Source: Pedococcus dokdonensis (GTDB lineage: Bacteria; Actinomycetota; Actinomycetes; Actinomycetales; Dermatophilaceae). From it: a DNA stretch of 64,000 nucleotides. A program made the translations under genes and the position numbers. The notes below the pieces were generated by a model. It was not told the origin of the DNA, searched no databases, and was given only the letters and a program-made list of their open reading frames with translations. Each line of letters opens with the position of its first letter. Within the stretch, counting starts at the first letter, position 1. The stretch covers positions 62,001-126,000 of the forward strand of contig NZ_LT629711.1 of NCBI RefSeq assembly GCF_900104525.1, given 5' to 3'. Shown piece after piece: positions 18,371-27,352 of this stretch.

Positions 18371-19555
18371 ATGCCCACCCCCCGCAGAACCGTCCTCAAG
18401 CGCCTCGGTGCCGCCGCCGTCGCCACGACCGGCGTCGCCGTCATCGGCGCACCGCACGCGTCGGCTGCGACCGCCTCCGCCGAGGACGACATCCTCCTCG
18501 ACTCCTTCAGCGGCACCGACGACCAGAAGCTCACCGCTGCCCTCGACGTGGCCCGGAACTCGAGCCCGCGCCGCCCGATCCGGCTCTCTCCCCGCAGCCA
18601 CAGCTTCAGCCAGACCCGGACGACGTTCTCCGGCCTGCGCATCCTCGGCCCCAACGTCGGCTGGCAGAACCCGGAGATCGCCAACACCTCCGGTGCCCTC
18701 CCGCAGTGCAACGTGACGCTGAACTGCGGCAGCGGCCCCAAGTCGTGGCTGGTCGGCACCGAGACGACCTACAACGTCATGGTCGCCGGCATCACGTTCA
18801 AGTCCTCGAACGCGGTGACGCAGTTCTACCACCACCCGTTCAGCGCCGGGACGTCCTACGCCACGACCCTGGACACCCTCAGCTTCTACGGCTTCAAGCA
18901 CGTCCTGGGCACCCCGGCCGACCCGTTCTCGATGACGCTGGTCACCACCAAGGGCTCCTGGACCTGTGTCGCCGTGCAGGACACCCAGTTCTCGCTGCGT
19001 GGCTCGGACAACTTCCTCTGGGTCGCCGGCGACATGAACTACGGGTGGCAGGGCGCCAACGGCGGCCGCTACCTGATGCGTTTCTCGAACCTGTCGAAGA
19101 CCGCGGTCCGGCACCTCTACCTGACGGCTCGCGGCGGCTCACGGGCGATCCTGGTCGAGGGCCCGGAGTCCCAGCAGGGTGGGCTCGACTTCTCGGACTG
19201 CGTGGTCGAGGGTCAGAACCTCAACGACCCGGCCATGGGCGCCCTCATCGTCGTCAACGGCGGCGGGGTGTCGTTCACGAACACCAAGCTGAACTTCGGC
19301 ATGGCGCGCCCGACCGACTTCACCGACCAGAAGGACACCGGGCTGATCATGGTGCAGGGCGGGACCGCCCTGCTGACGAACACCTGGACCAACCGCGCCG
19401 CTGCCACGTCGGAGTCGGTGCCCGTGGTCGCCGTGTCGGGCGGCACGGCATACGTGAACCTCGTCATGGGCATGGGCGGCAACTGGAACGGCAAGCCGCG
19501 GGTGACGCGCACCGGTGGCACCCTGGTGCCGGACGCGTCCGTCACAGTCGCCTGA
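18371..19555 (+). CDS. Tat-exported protein, probable right-handed beta-helix
   Basis: The 394-residue precursor begins PRRTVLKRLGAAAVATTG, a twin-arginine signal ending near ASAA (residue 33), so it is exported folded. The rest is rich in Asn, Thr, Ser and Gly in short strand-turn periods (for example GGVSFTNTKLNFGM and GGTALLTNTWTNR), as in beta-helix pectate-lyase or tailspike-like proteins. I do not recognise a catalytic motif, so no enzyme activity is claimed. The start is ATG 18371, 5 bases after AAGGAG. It stands alone between a long leader and a short repeat region. Confidence 0.65.
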   Translation: MPTPRRTVLKRLGAAAVATTGVAVIGAPHASAATASAEDDILLDSFSGTDDQKLTAALDVARNSSPRRPIRLSPRSHSFSQTRTTFSGLRILGPNVGWQNPEIANTSGALPQCNVTLNCGSGPKSWLVGTETTYNVMVAGITFKSSNAVTQFYHHPFSAGTSYATTLDTLSFYGFKHVLGTPADPFSMTLVTTKGSWTCVAVQDTQFSLRGSDNFLWVAGDMNYGWQGANGGRYLMRFSNLSKTAVRHLYLTARGGSRAILVEGPESQQGGLDFSDCVVEGQNLNDPAMGALIVVNGGGVSFTNTKLNFGMARPTDFTDQKDTGLIMVQGGTALLTNTWTNRAAATSESVPVVAVSGGTAYVNLVMGMGGNWNGKPRVTRTGGTLVPDASVTVA

Positions 19556-19610
19556 CCCGCGCAGGGCTGGTGCCACCGCGACCGGTGCCTGGGACGGCGC
19601 AAGTCAGGTC

Positions 19611-19674
19611 GGCGCCAGCTCGCCCGGTGCACCGGATGGCGCCACCCCGGACGGCGCCAGCTCGAGTGGTGCAC
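19611..19674 (+). repeat. 42-base direct repeat downstream of the beta-helix gene
   Basis: GGCGCCAGCTCG occurs at 19611 and again at 19653, each followed by a shared gtgcac a few bases on; a related ggcgccacccc lies between. It occupies the space between two convergent genes. It may be a degenerate tandem array or a remnant terminator. Confidence 0.5.
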
Positions 19675-19697
19675 GAGAGTCCCCCTGGCCCCTGCGA

Positions 19698-20111
19698 CTA
19701 CCGCACGAGGTGGGCGTAGGGGTCCGGGCGCTCGGCCTCGCTGCGCAGGACGCAGAACTCGTTGCCCTCGGGGTCGGCCAGCGTCACCCAGCCGGTGCCC
19801 GGCCCGTGCTGGTCGCGCAGGTCGTGCACGAGGGTCGCGCCCGCCTCGAACAGCCGCTCGACCTCCTCGTTCATGGTGCGGTCCGTGGGCCAGAGGTCGA
19901 AGTGGATGCGGTTCTTCACCGTCCGGCCCTCCGGCACCTCGATGAACAGGATCCGCTGGCGGCCGTCGGGGGAGAAGATCATGCACTCCTCGTGGCCCGG
20001 GAGGTTGGGGTCGCGCGGGTCCTCGGAGAACCCGAGCACGCCGCACCACCAGACCGACTGGGCGTGCGCGTCTCGGGAGTCGATCGTGGTGTGCGAGATG
20101 CGTGACGTCAT
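19698..20111 (-). CDS. VOC/glyoxalase-fold protein
   Basis: The 137-residue protein shows the two betaalphabetabetabeta halves of the vicinal oxygen chelate fold: HTTIDSRDAHAQSVWWCGVLGF at the start, and a C-terminal WVTLADPEGNEFCVL carrying the usual metal-ligand Glu. It matches the actinobacterial Glyoxalase_6-like subgroup of unknown substrate. ATG 20111 is the first Met of the conserved region. It lies 110 bases downstream of the GNAT gene on the same strand. Confidence 0.82.
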   Translation of the reverse strand: MTSRISHTTIDSRDAHAQSVWWCGVLGFSEDPRDPNLPGHEECMIFSPDGRQRILFIEVPEGRTVKNRIHFDLWPTDRTMNEEVERLFEAGATLVHDLRDQHGPGTGWVTLADPEGNEFCVLRSEAERPDPYAHLVR

Positions 20112-20221
20112 GACGCCACTCTGTCGGGCCCGCCCTCCCGGGTGCCAGCGGGTTTTCCCAGGGGTCCGCACCCCTCGAGACGAGCTCGCCCACCGGGTCG
20201 GCTGAGCGGCGCGCGACCGCC

Positions 20222-21265
20222 TCAGCCCTGGGTGAGGTACGCGTACGACGAGTGCACGTCGAAGCCGAGCCGCCGGTAGAGCCTGATCGCCGTCGTGTTG
20301 TCGTGCTCGACCTGCAGGTGGACCAGGCTGGTGCCTTCCTCGCGCAGGCGCGCTGCGAGGGCGGCGGTGAGGTGGGCGGCCAGACCGCGTCCTCGGTATG
20401 CCGGGTCGGTCCAGACCGCGCCGAGCCCGGCCCAGCCTGCGCCGATCCCCATGCGCGCCACCGCGATCGGCGTCGTTCCTGCAGCGTCGGAGGCTCGCAG
20501 CCCGAGCTGTTGTGACAGGCCGCCGCCGGGCGTGATGCTGGCGAACAGCACGCGAGGGCTGTCGCGCAGCACCGCCTCGGTGGCGCCCTCCACCGTGGCT
20601 CGGGTCTTGCGGTACGCCTCCAGCCACGGGGGCGTGAGCTCCGAGGTGATGACCACGGCCGGGCCGCCGGGATCGGCGGCCGCGATGGTGTCGCGGTCCG
20701 CCGTGAGGTTGAGGGTGCGGCTGCCGACGCTGTATCCCCGAGCCAGCAGCAGCGCGCCCAGCGGGTCGTCGCCCGGGTCGAAACCCTCGGGCCCGGCGAG
20801 GGCGAACTTGGCTGGGAGTCCGCGCGCGGCATACCAGTCCTCGACGTCGTCGACGGCGTCGGACAGGGGCCGGCCAGGGCTCCCGACGGGCACCACCGAG
20901 TTGCCGCGCTGGGTGTAACCCTGGGATGCACGCAGCGCCCAGTCGCCGAGGGTCGACCGCTCGACCGCACCCCACGCCGGTGTCATCACCCGCTGCAGGT
21001 CCTCGATCGACACCGCGAGGTGGGCGGCGCCGCGTCGCGTCGGCCTGGGCGGCACCTCCTTGGCGGCCTCGACCCTGGCCAGCTCGACCGTCACCAGACC
21101 CCGGGAGGTCTCGACCTGCAGGGTGTCGTCGTCGCGGGCGACCAGGGTGCCGACTGCGTCGGTGAGCGTGGCGCCGGTGGCGGGGTCGGGTGCCGGCAGC
21201 CGCCACCGGACCACAACTCGGGACCCGAGGGGGAGGTTGCTGACGTCGGCCGACATGAGCCGCAT
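20222..21265 (-). CDS. GNAT N-acetyltransferase (cg3035/Rv0428c-like)
   Basis: The 347-residue product has an N-terminal small barrel-like domain (about 1-75, GSRVVVRWRLP and GTLVARDDDTL) and a C-terminal GNAT domain. The acetyl-CoA-binding loop is YRGRGLAAHLTAAL, followed by LQVEHDNTTAIRLYRRLGF near the C-terminus. This architecture recalls the actinobacterial cg3035/Rv0428c group; the acyl acceptor is unknown. ATG 21265 or 21256 may be used. It is transcribed divergently from the ferredoxin gene with only 12 bases between start codons. Confidence 0.82.
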   Translation of the reverse strand: MRLMSADVSNLPLGSRVVVRWRLPAPDPATGATLTDAVGTLVARDDDTLQVETSRGLVTVELARVEAAKEVPPRPTRRGAAHLAVSIEDLQRVMTPAWGAVERSTLGDWALRASQGYTQRGNSVVPVGSPGRPLSDAVDDVEDWYAARGLPAKFALAGPEGFDPGDDPLGALLLARGYSVGSRTLNLTADRDTIAAADPGGPAVVITSELTPPWLEAYRKTRATVEGATEAVLRDSPRVLFASITPGGGLSQQLGLRASDAAGTTPIAVARMGIGAGWAGLGAVWTDPAYRGRGLAAHLTAALAARLREEGTSLVHLQVEHDNTTAIRLYRRLGFDVHSSYAYLTQG

Positions 21266-21270
21266 AGTAT
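21265..21270 (+). promoter_or_regulatory. Putative leaderless -10 element (TAGTAT) of the ferredoxin gene
   Basis: TAGTAT is 7 bases before ATG 21278. There is no room for an untranslated leader because the divergent GNAT start codon occupies the same bases. Confidence 0.6.
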
Positions 21271-21277
21271 GTGCGCC

Positions 21278-21604
21278 ATGACGTACGTGATCGCCCAGCC
21301 TTGTGTGGACCTCAAGGACAAGGCCTGCATCGAGGAATGTCCGGTCGACTGCATCTACGAAGGCGAGCGGTCCCTCTACATCCACCCTGACGAGTGCGTC
21401 GACTGTGGTGCGTGCGAGCCGGTCTGCCCCGTCGAGGCGATCTACTACGAGGACGACACCCCCGAGCAGTGGGCCGACTACTACAAGGCCAACGTCGAGT
21501 TCTTCGACGACCTCGGCAGCCCTGGTGGCGCCGCCAAGCTCGGGATGATCCCCAAGGACCACCCGCTGATCGCCGACCTGCCCCCGCAGTCGCACGACGA
21601 GTGA
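21278..21604 (+). CDS. fdxA: 7Fe/8Fe-type ferredoxin
   Basis: A 108-residue ferredoxin of the actinobacterial FdxA/FdxC type. The N-terminal MTYVIAQPCVDLKDKACIEE and ECPVDCIYEG carry ligands of one cluster, and ECVDCGACEPVCPVEAI is a complete CxxCxxCxxxCP motif for a [4Fe-4S] cluster. The first motif has the spacing expected for a [3Fe-4S] centre. It probably donates electrons to cytochromes P450 or other reductases. The next gene is dapC, 13 bases downstream, the same order as M. tuberculosis fdxC-dapC. Confidence 0.95.
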   Translation: MTYVIAQPCVDLKDKACIEECPVDCIYEGERSLYIHPDECVDCGACEPVCPVEAIYYEDDTPEQWADYYKANVEFFDDLGSPGGAAKLGMIPKDHPLIADLPPQSHDE

Positions 21605-21617
21605 TCGGCGTGGTGGC

Positions 21618-22748
21618 GTGAGCGTTCGCGCCCTGCCCGACTTCCCCTGGGACTCGCTCGCTCCGGCCAAGGAGCGGGCGAGTGCTGTTCCCGGTGGCAT
21701 CGTCGACCTGTCGGTCGGCACTCCGGTCGACCCCACGCCCGCTGTCGTCCAAGAGGCGTTGCGGGCTGCCGCCGACGCCCCTGGCTACCCGTTGACCTAC
21801 GGCACTGCGCCCCTGCGCGAGGCCGTGGCGGCGTGGTTCGCCCGGCGCCGCGGGGTGCCCGCGCTCGATCCGGACGGCGTGATGCCGACGATCGGGTCCA
21901 AGGAGCTGGTGGCGTGGCTGCCCACCCTGCTGGGTCTCGGAGCCGGAGACGTCGTCGGGTTCCCGGGCATCGCCTACCCGACCTACGACGTGGGCGCCCG
22001 CCTCGCCGGCGCCAGGCCGCAGGTCGTCGACGGCCTCGCGGCGCTCGGCCCGCTGACCGCGGCCACGACCCCGAAGCTGTTGTGGCTCAACAGTCCCAGC
22101 AACCCGACCGGTCGCGTCCTGGGTGTGGACCACCTCGCCAAGGTCGTCGCGTGGGCCCGCCAGCACGGCGTGGTCGTCGCCAGCGACGAGTGCTACGCCG
22201 AGCTCGACTGGCGGCCCGAGAGCGCGCGCGACGGGGGCTCGCCCACGACGCCGAGCATCCTGGACCCGCGGGTCTGCGGCGACAGCCACGAGGGTCTGCT
22301 GGCGGTCTACTCCACGAGCAAGCAGTCCAACCTCGCGGGCTACCGAGCCGCCTTCGTCGCGGGCGACGTGGCCCTGGTCCGCCGGCTCCTCGAGGTCCGC
22401 AAGCACGCCGGGATGATCGTGCCCTGGCCGGTCCAGCAGGCGCTGACCGCCGCCCTCGGCGACGACGTCCACGTGGCCGAGCAGAAGGCGAGGTATGCCG
22501 CGCGGCGGGCCACGCTGCGCGCAGCCGTCGAAGGCTTCGGGCTCCGCGTCGACCACTCCGACGCCGGTCTCTACCTCTGGGCGACCAGGGGGGAGGACGC
22601 ATTGGCGACGGTCGATGCGTTGGCCGCCCGCGGCATACTCGTGGCGCCCGGCAGCTTCTACGGCGAAGCCGGCCGGCAGCACGTCCGCATCGCCCTCACC
22701 GCCACCGACGAGCGCATCGCCACGGCGGCCGAACGGCTGGCGGGCTGA
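21618..22748 (+). CDS. dapC: N-succinyldiaminopimelate aminotransferase DapC
   Basis: A 376-residue class I/II PLP aminotransferase. The PLP lysine is in STSKQSNLAGYR, with the upstream NSPSNPTGR and DECYAELDW motifs that hold the cofactor. Position after the ferredoxin gene, as in M. tuberculosis Rv1177-Rv1178, supports DapC. The enzyme converts N-succinyl-2-amino-6-ketopimelate to N-succinyl-LL-DAP in lysine and peptidoglycan precursor synthesis, acting between DapD and DapE, both encoded in this window. GTG 21618 is 13 bases past the ferredoxin stop. Confidence 0.92.
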   Translation: MSVRALPDFPWDSLAPAKERASAVPGGIVDLSVGTPVDPTPAVVQEALRAAADAPGYPLTYGTAPLREAVAAWFARRRGVPALDPDGVMPTIGSKELVAWLPTLLGLGAGDVVGFPGIAYPTYDVGARLAGARPQVVDGLAALGPLTAATTPKLLWLNSPSNPTGRVLGVDHLAKVVAWARQHGVVVASDECYAELDWRPESARDGGSPTTPSILDPRVCGDSHEGLLAVYSTSKQSNLAGYRAAFVAGDVALVRRLLEVRKHAGMIVPWPVQQALTAALGDDVHVAEQKARYAARRATLRAAVEGFGLRVDHSDAGLYLWATRGEDALATVDALAARGILVAPGSFYGEAGRQHVRIALTATDERIATAAERLAG

Positions 22749-22757
22749 CCGCCTCGA

Positions 22758-22788
22758 TTGTCTGAGCCCGCCACCCGTGGGGTAGCGT
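22758..22788 (+). promoter_or_regulatory. Candidate gltA promoter
   Basis: TTGTCT (22758-22763), a 19-base spacer and TAGCGT (22783-22788). It would leave a leader of about 65 bases containing partially self-complementary sequence before the GGAGGA ribosome-binding site. Confidence 0.45.
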
Positions 22789-22859
22789 CGCAGTGCGCGG
22801 GAAGCGCCTGGGCAGCACACGGTTCTGGGCGCCCGCTTCACGTGGAGGACGGATCACAC

Positions 22860-24155
<1,296 letters not shown>

Positions 24156-24161
24156 CCCGCC

Positions 24162-24243
24162 CCCTGCACGAACCTTTGCTAGCAAAGGAAACCGGTTGGT
24201 GGACAGGTTGCAACCTGTCCACCAACCGGTTTCTTGTGCTGGG
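24162..24243 (+). repeat. 82-bp double-palindrome repeat, copy 1
   Basis: It consists of CCTTTGCTAGCAAAGG (16-bp palindrome, 24173-24188) followed by a 44-base palindrome with perfect 22-bp arms and no loop (24189-24210 with 24211-24232). It sits 6 bases past the gltA stop, between the convergent gltA and winged-helix/nuclease genes. The same 82-base unit recurs inverted at 25336-25417 and directly at 34974-35055. Likely roles are a bidirectional terminator or a REP-like mobile repeat. Confidence 0.93.
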
Positions 24244-24263
24244 TGGACCCGGATGCCGCCACC

Positions 24264-25265
24264 TCAGCGGTGTCGCCCCCGACGAGCTCTCGCCCGGGCA
24301 GCCTCGATCCGCTTCCTGACCAGGTGCAGGTCGTCGAGCTCGCTCCAGGTGAATCGGGCGAACTCCACCGTCGCCTGCATCCGCACGTCCTCCTCACGGC
24401 GCTTCTCGGCCGCCAGGTTCTCGCGGCGAGCCATGGCAGAGCCGGCCGGGCCCGTGGCGCTGGCCAGCGAGTACTTCGCGAGGCCGTCGAACTCCACGAC
24501 CACCGGCTCGTCGTCCAGCCCGAAGTCGCCGCGGTAGCCCCGGGAGCCGGCCAGAGGCACCTGAGGCGTGAAGGAGTAGCCCAGAGTCCGCATCGCGTGG
24601 GCCAGGCGGGTCTCCCCGGGCGACTCGTGTCGCCCGTCGACGTGGGCCAGGAGCTGCCTGACAACGGGTATGCCGGGGTGGTGGGTGTGCGCCGCCACGG
24701 CCCGTTCGAGCTCCTCCCGACCGACCAGGCCGCGATGCAGCGCGGCATCCGCGGCGATCAGGCTGTCCATGGGCACCCGACAGGTCGCGTCGTCCGGCGG
24801 GTAGAGGCCGACCTGGACGGCAGCGTGGGCCGGCGTCACCGTCTGGTATCCACCGGACCCGGCGACGGGGTCGGCCTCGACGCGCGGATGGATGACGGCC
24901 GACCTGCGGTGTCGGGTGTGGTCGTTGGCGGTGCGACACAGGTGGGCTGTGGTGAGGTCGGCCTGCCACATCGGCAGCTCGTGGAGCACCAGTGCCGACT
25001 GGTGGCTGGCGACGACCCGGCCGTCGAAGGACTTGAGGAGGGCGGTCACCAGCAGCCGATGCCGGCGGCGTGCCTCGTCGAACGTGTCGTCACCCTCCCA
25101 GGGCGCACGTTCCGAATTCGGCGACCGCACGGCATACCAGCCCCTGATCACCCGGAAGAGGGTCCCTGCGCGGACGCGGGCGCGCATGCCAGCGGGGTCG
25201 ATGCCGAGCGTCAGGGCTGTCGCGGTGGAGATGAGGTGATCATCGGCGAGGTCGTGCAAGTCCAT
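24264..25265 (-). CDS. AbiEi-like winged-helix protein with DUF559/Vsr-like nuclease-fold C-terminus
   Basis: The 333-residue product starts with a winged-helix segment (about 1-50, LISTATALTLGIDPAGMRA and GTLFRVIRGWYAV) like the AbiEi antitoxin domain of type IV toxin-antitoxin systems. The C-terminal third has YRGDFGLDDEPVVVEFDG (about 265-285), an Asp-x(n)-Glu-x-Asp arrangement as in DUF559/Vsr PD-(D/E)XK folds, then a charged helical tail. Many actinobacteria carry such genes without an AbiEii toxin, and none is present here. It is bracketed by inverted copies of an 82-bp palindromic repeat, which is unusual. The function is unknown; catalytic competence of the nuclease-like part is inference. 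Confidence 0.75.
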   Translation of the reverse strand: MDLHDLADDHLISTATALTLGIDPAGMRARVRAGTLFRVIRGWYAVRSPNSERAPWEGDDTFDEARRRHRLLVTALLKSFDGRVVASHQSALVLHELPMWQADLTTAHLCRTANDHTRHRRSAVIHPRVEADPVAGSGGYQTVTPAHAAVQVGLYPPDDATCRVPMDSLIAADAALHRGLVGREELERAVAAHTHHPGIPVVRQLLAHVDGRHESPGETRLAHAMRTLGYSFTPQVPLAGSRGYRGDFGLDDEPVVVEFDGLAKYSLASATGPAGSAMARRENLAAEKRREEDVRMQATVEFARFTWSELDDLHLVRKRIEAARARARRGRHR

Positions 25266-25335
25266 GCGCACCAAGGGTGCCGGACTCGTCGACGACGCGT
25301 GGCGACCCTGTGGACAACCTTGGCTCGGGGGCTGT

Positions 25336-25417
25336 CCCAGCACAGGAAACCGCGTGGTGGACAGGTTGCAACCTGTCCACCAACCGGTTTCCTTTGCTAG
25401 CAAAGGTTCGTGCAGGG
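25336..25417 (-). repeat. 82-bp double-palindrome repeat, copy 2 (inverted)
   Basis: The same unit as at 24162-24243 but on the opposite strand, so the TGCACGAACC ends of both copies face away from the gene between them. The 44-base palindrome is centred at 25368/25369 and has two mismatches in its left arm (GC for GT). It is 70 bases upstream of the nuclease-like gene and 19 bases past the next gene's stop. Confidence 0.93.
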
Positions 25418-25435
25418 GGGGGCAGGGGGCAGGGG

Positions 25436-26326
25436 TCAGGGGGCGAATGTGACCGTCACGGTGTTGGCCTTGCCGCCCTTGGCGTCGTGCCACTGCCACC
25501 CGGAGGAGTTGCGGGTGCGGGTCCACTCGCGCGAGCCGACGCGCACCGAGGTGGCGCCGTGCTGGGAGGCCTTGGCCACGGCATACGCGCCGGCGCTCCA
25601 GGCGGCCCGCTCCGAACCGGCGCTGACGGTCACGGTGCGGCCGCTGACGGTGGCCTTGACGCCGAGCTCCTTGGCCAGCGCGGCCTTCAGGGCCGCGGGG
25701 TCGCCCTCGCCGGCCGCGGGGTCGTCGAGGCGGCAACCCAGGCCCTCGGGGGAGTGCCCGCTCAGGGTGGAGGCGAGCAGCCGCCCCTCCTGCTCGTGGT
25801 CGGCGTACGCCTCGGGGTAGGCGCTCTTCTGCACCTTCTGCGCGATCTCGGTGATCCGCATGTCCTCGTAGCCGTCGATCTTCACGAGCGCGTCGTAGAA
25901 CTTGTTGGTCGCGTAGACGGGGTCGAGGATCTGCTCGACGGTGCCCCAGCCCTGGCTCGGGCGCTGCTGGAACAGCCCCACCGAGTCGCGGTCGCCGTAC
26001 TTGAGGTTGCGCAGCTTGGATTCCTGGATCGCCGTGGCGATGGCGATGGTGGCGGCCCGGGCGGGCAGCCCCCGCTTCTCGGCGATCGCCTCGATGGTCG
26101 CCGCGTATGCCGTCTGGCTCGGGTCGAAGTCGACGCTCGATCCCAGCGCGGTGGCCTGGCACCGGGGCCCGCCGAAGTTGGTGACCAGCCCGCGGGCACC
26201 GACGAACCCCGCCACGACCAGCCCACCGGCGAGCAGGACCAGCACCAGCCGGGTGACGAGCTTGCTGGTCCGCGACGGCCGGTGCTGCTCCGCCAGGACG
26301 ACCCCGCCGCGCCTAGTCGTTGGCAT
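25436..26326 (-). CDS. Membrane-anchored lysozyme/transglycosylase-like protein
   Basis: A 296-residue protein with a single N-terminal membrane helix (about 24-45) and an external domain. The segment [17 protein letters not shown], with [19 protein letters not shown] downstream, resembles the catalytic Glu region of soluble lytic transglycosylase/lysozyme folds, as seen in actinobacterial proteins often mislabelled heavy metal transporter. The C-terminal half ([15 protein letters not shown]) may be a binding domain. Its start overlaps the end of dapD by 14 bases, so it is expressed with dapD. A role in cell-wall remodelling is inference. Confidence 0.7.
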   Translation of the reverse strand: MPTTRRGGVVLAEQHRPSRTSKLVTRLVLVLLAGGLVVAGFVGARGLVTNFGGPRCQATALGSSVDFDPSQTAYAATIEAIAEKRGLPARAATIAIATAIQESKLRNLKYGDRDSVGLFQQRPSQGWGTVEQILDPVYATNKFYDALVKIDGYEDMRITEIAQKVQKSAYPEAYADHEQEGRLLASTLSGHSPEGLGCRLDDPAAGEGDPAALKAALAKELGVKATVSGRTVTVSAGSERAAWSAGAYAVAKASQHGATSVRVGSREWTRTRNSSGWQWHDAKGGKANTVTVTFAP

Positions 26327-27242
26327 GCAGGGCCGAGTTCAGGACGATGCCGTGACCGTCGCGGGCCCGCGCCTCGACGGTGCCGGTGACGGAGTTGCGG
26401 AGGAAGAGCAGGTTGGACTGGCCGGAGAGCTCGCGCGCCTTGACCACCCGGCCGTCGCTGAGCGTGACCTTGGTGCCGGCGGTGAGGTAGAGGCCGGCCT
26501 CGACCACGCAGTCGTCGCCGAGCGCGATGCCCAGACCCGACTCGGCGCCGAGCAGGCAGCGCTCGCCGATGCTGACGCGCTCGGTGCCACCACCGGACAG
26601 CGTGCCCATCGTGGAGGCACCGCCACCGATGTCGGAGCCGTCGCCGACGACGACGCCCTGGCTGATCCGCCCCTCGACCATCGAGTGGCCGAGCGTGCCG
26701 GCGTTGTAGTTGACGAACCCCTCGTGCATGACCGTCGTGCCGGGCGCCAGGTGGGCGCCGAGCCGGACCCGGTCGGCGTCGCCGATCCGCACCCCGGCGG
26801 GCACCACGTAGTCCGTCATCCGCGGGAACTTGTCGACCCCGAGCACGTTGACCGTGCCGCGCATGCGGAGTCGTGCGCGGGTGAGCTCGAAGCCCTCGAC
26901 GGCACACGGGCCCGCGGTGGTCCAGACGACGTTGGTGAGCACGCCGAACAGGCCGTCGAGGTTGACGGTGTTGGGCTCGACCAGGCAGTGCGACAGCAGG
27001 TGAAGGCGCAGGTAGGCGTCGGACGGGTCGGCCGGAGCGGCGTCGAGGTCGACCTCGACATCGACGATGACGCGGCGCACGCGCCGCAGCTCGTCAGCAC
27101 CGACCAGGGCCCGCAGCTCCTCGGGGGCGCTCGCGCCGGCAGGGCGCTGGCCCAGGGCCGGCTGGGGGTACCAGGTGTCCAGCACGACACCGTCCGTGGT
27201 CGTGGTGGCCAGCCCGAAGCCCCATGCGGTGCGCTCACTCAT
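26313..27242 (-). CDS. dapD: Tetrahydrodipicolinate N-succinyltransferase DapD
   Basis: The 309-residue protein is the actinobacterial-type DapD. It has an N-terminal alpha/beta domain and a left-handed beta-helix of hexapeptide repeats from about residue 150 ([20 protein letters not shown], then the [13 protein letters not shown] and [14 protein letters not shown] loops). It uses succinyl-CoA to open tetrahydrodipicolinate in the succinylase branch of DAP synthesis. It is divergent from dapE, the next-but-one enzyme of the pathway, with 110 bases between starts. A -10-like TAGGCT lies 6 bases before ATG 27242. Confidence 0.95.
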   Translation of the reverse strand: MSERTAWGFGLATTTTDGVVLDTWYPQPALGQRPAGASAPEELRALVGADELRRVRRVIVDVEVDLDAAPADPSDAYLRLHLLSHCLVEPNTVNLDGLFGVLTNVVWTTAGPCAVEGFELTRARLRMRGTVNVLGVDKFPRMTDYVVPAGVRIGDADRVRLGAHLAPGTTVMHEGFVNYNAGTLGHSMVEGRISQGVVVGDGSDIGGGASTMGTLSGGGTERVSIGERCLLGAESGLGIALGDDCVVEAGLYLTAGTKVTLSDGRVVKARELSGQSNLLFLRNSVTGTVEARARDGHGIVLNSALHAND

Positions 27243-27248
27243 GCCGCA

Positions 27249-27254
27249 AGCCTA
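27249..27254 (-). promoter_or_regulatory. Putative leaderless -10 element (TAGGCT) of dapD
   Basis: On the minus strand TAGGCT is 6 bases before ATG 27242, with no ribosome-binding site between. Confidence 0.55.
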
Positions 27255-27352
27255 AGGGAGCAGAGCAGGTGCCTCGGACCGGTCCGGGGACCGGTCGGGA
27301 CGGTCCTCCCCGGCGTCTCCGGGTGACCGGGTCGGCTGCGGGAGGGGTCGAT

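Noticed and set aside
24264..25265. Complete type IV toxin-antitoxin system
   Set aside because: Only the AbiEi-like winged-helix gene is present; no AbiEii-type nucleotidyltransferase gene lies on either side.
24162..25417. Insertion sequence or transposon
   Set aside because: No transposase motif is present and no target-site duplication flanks the inverted repeats; only a REP-like relationship is proposed.
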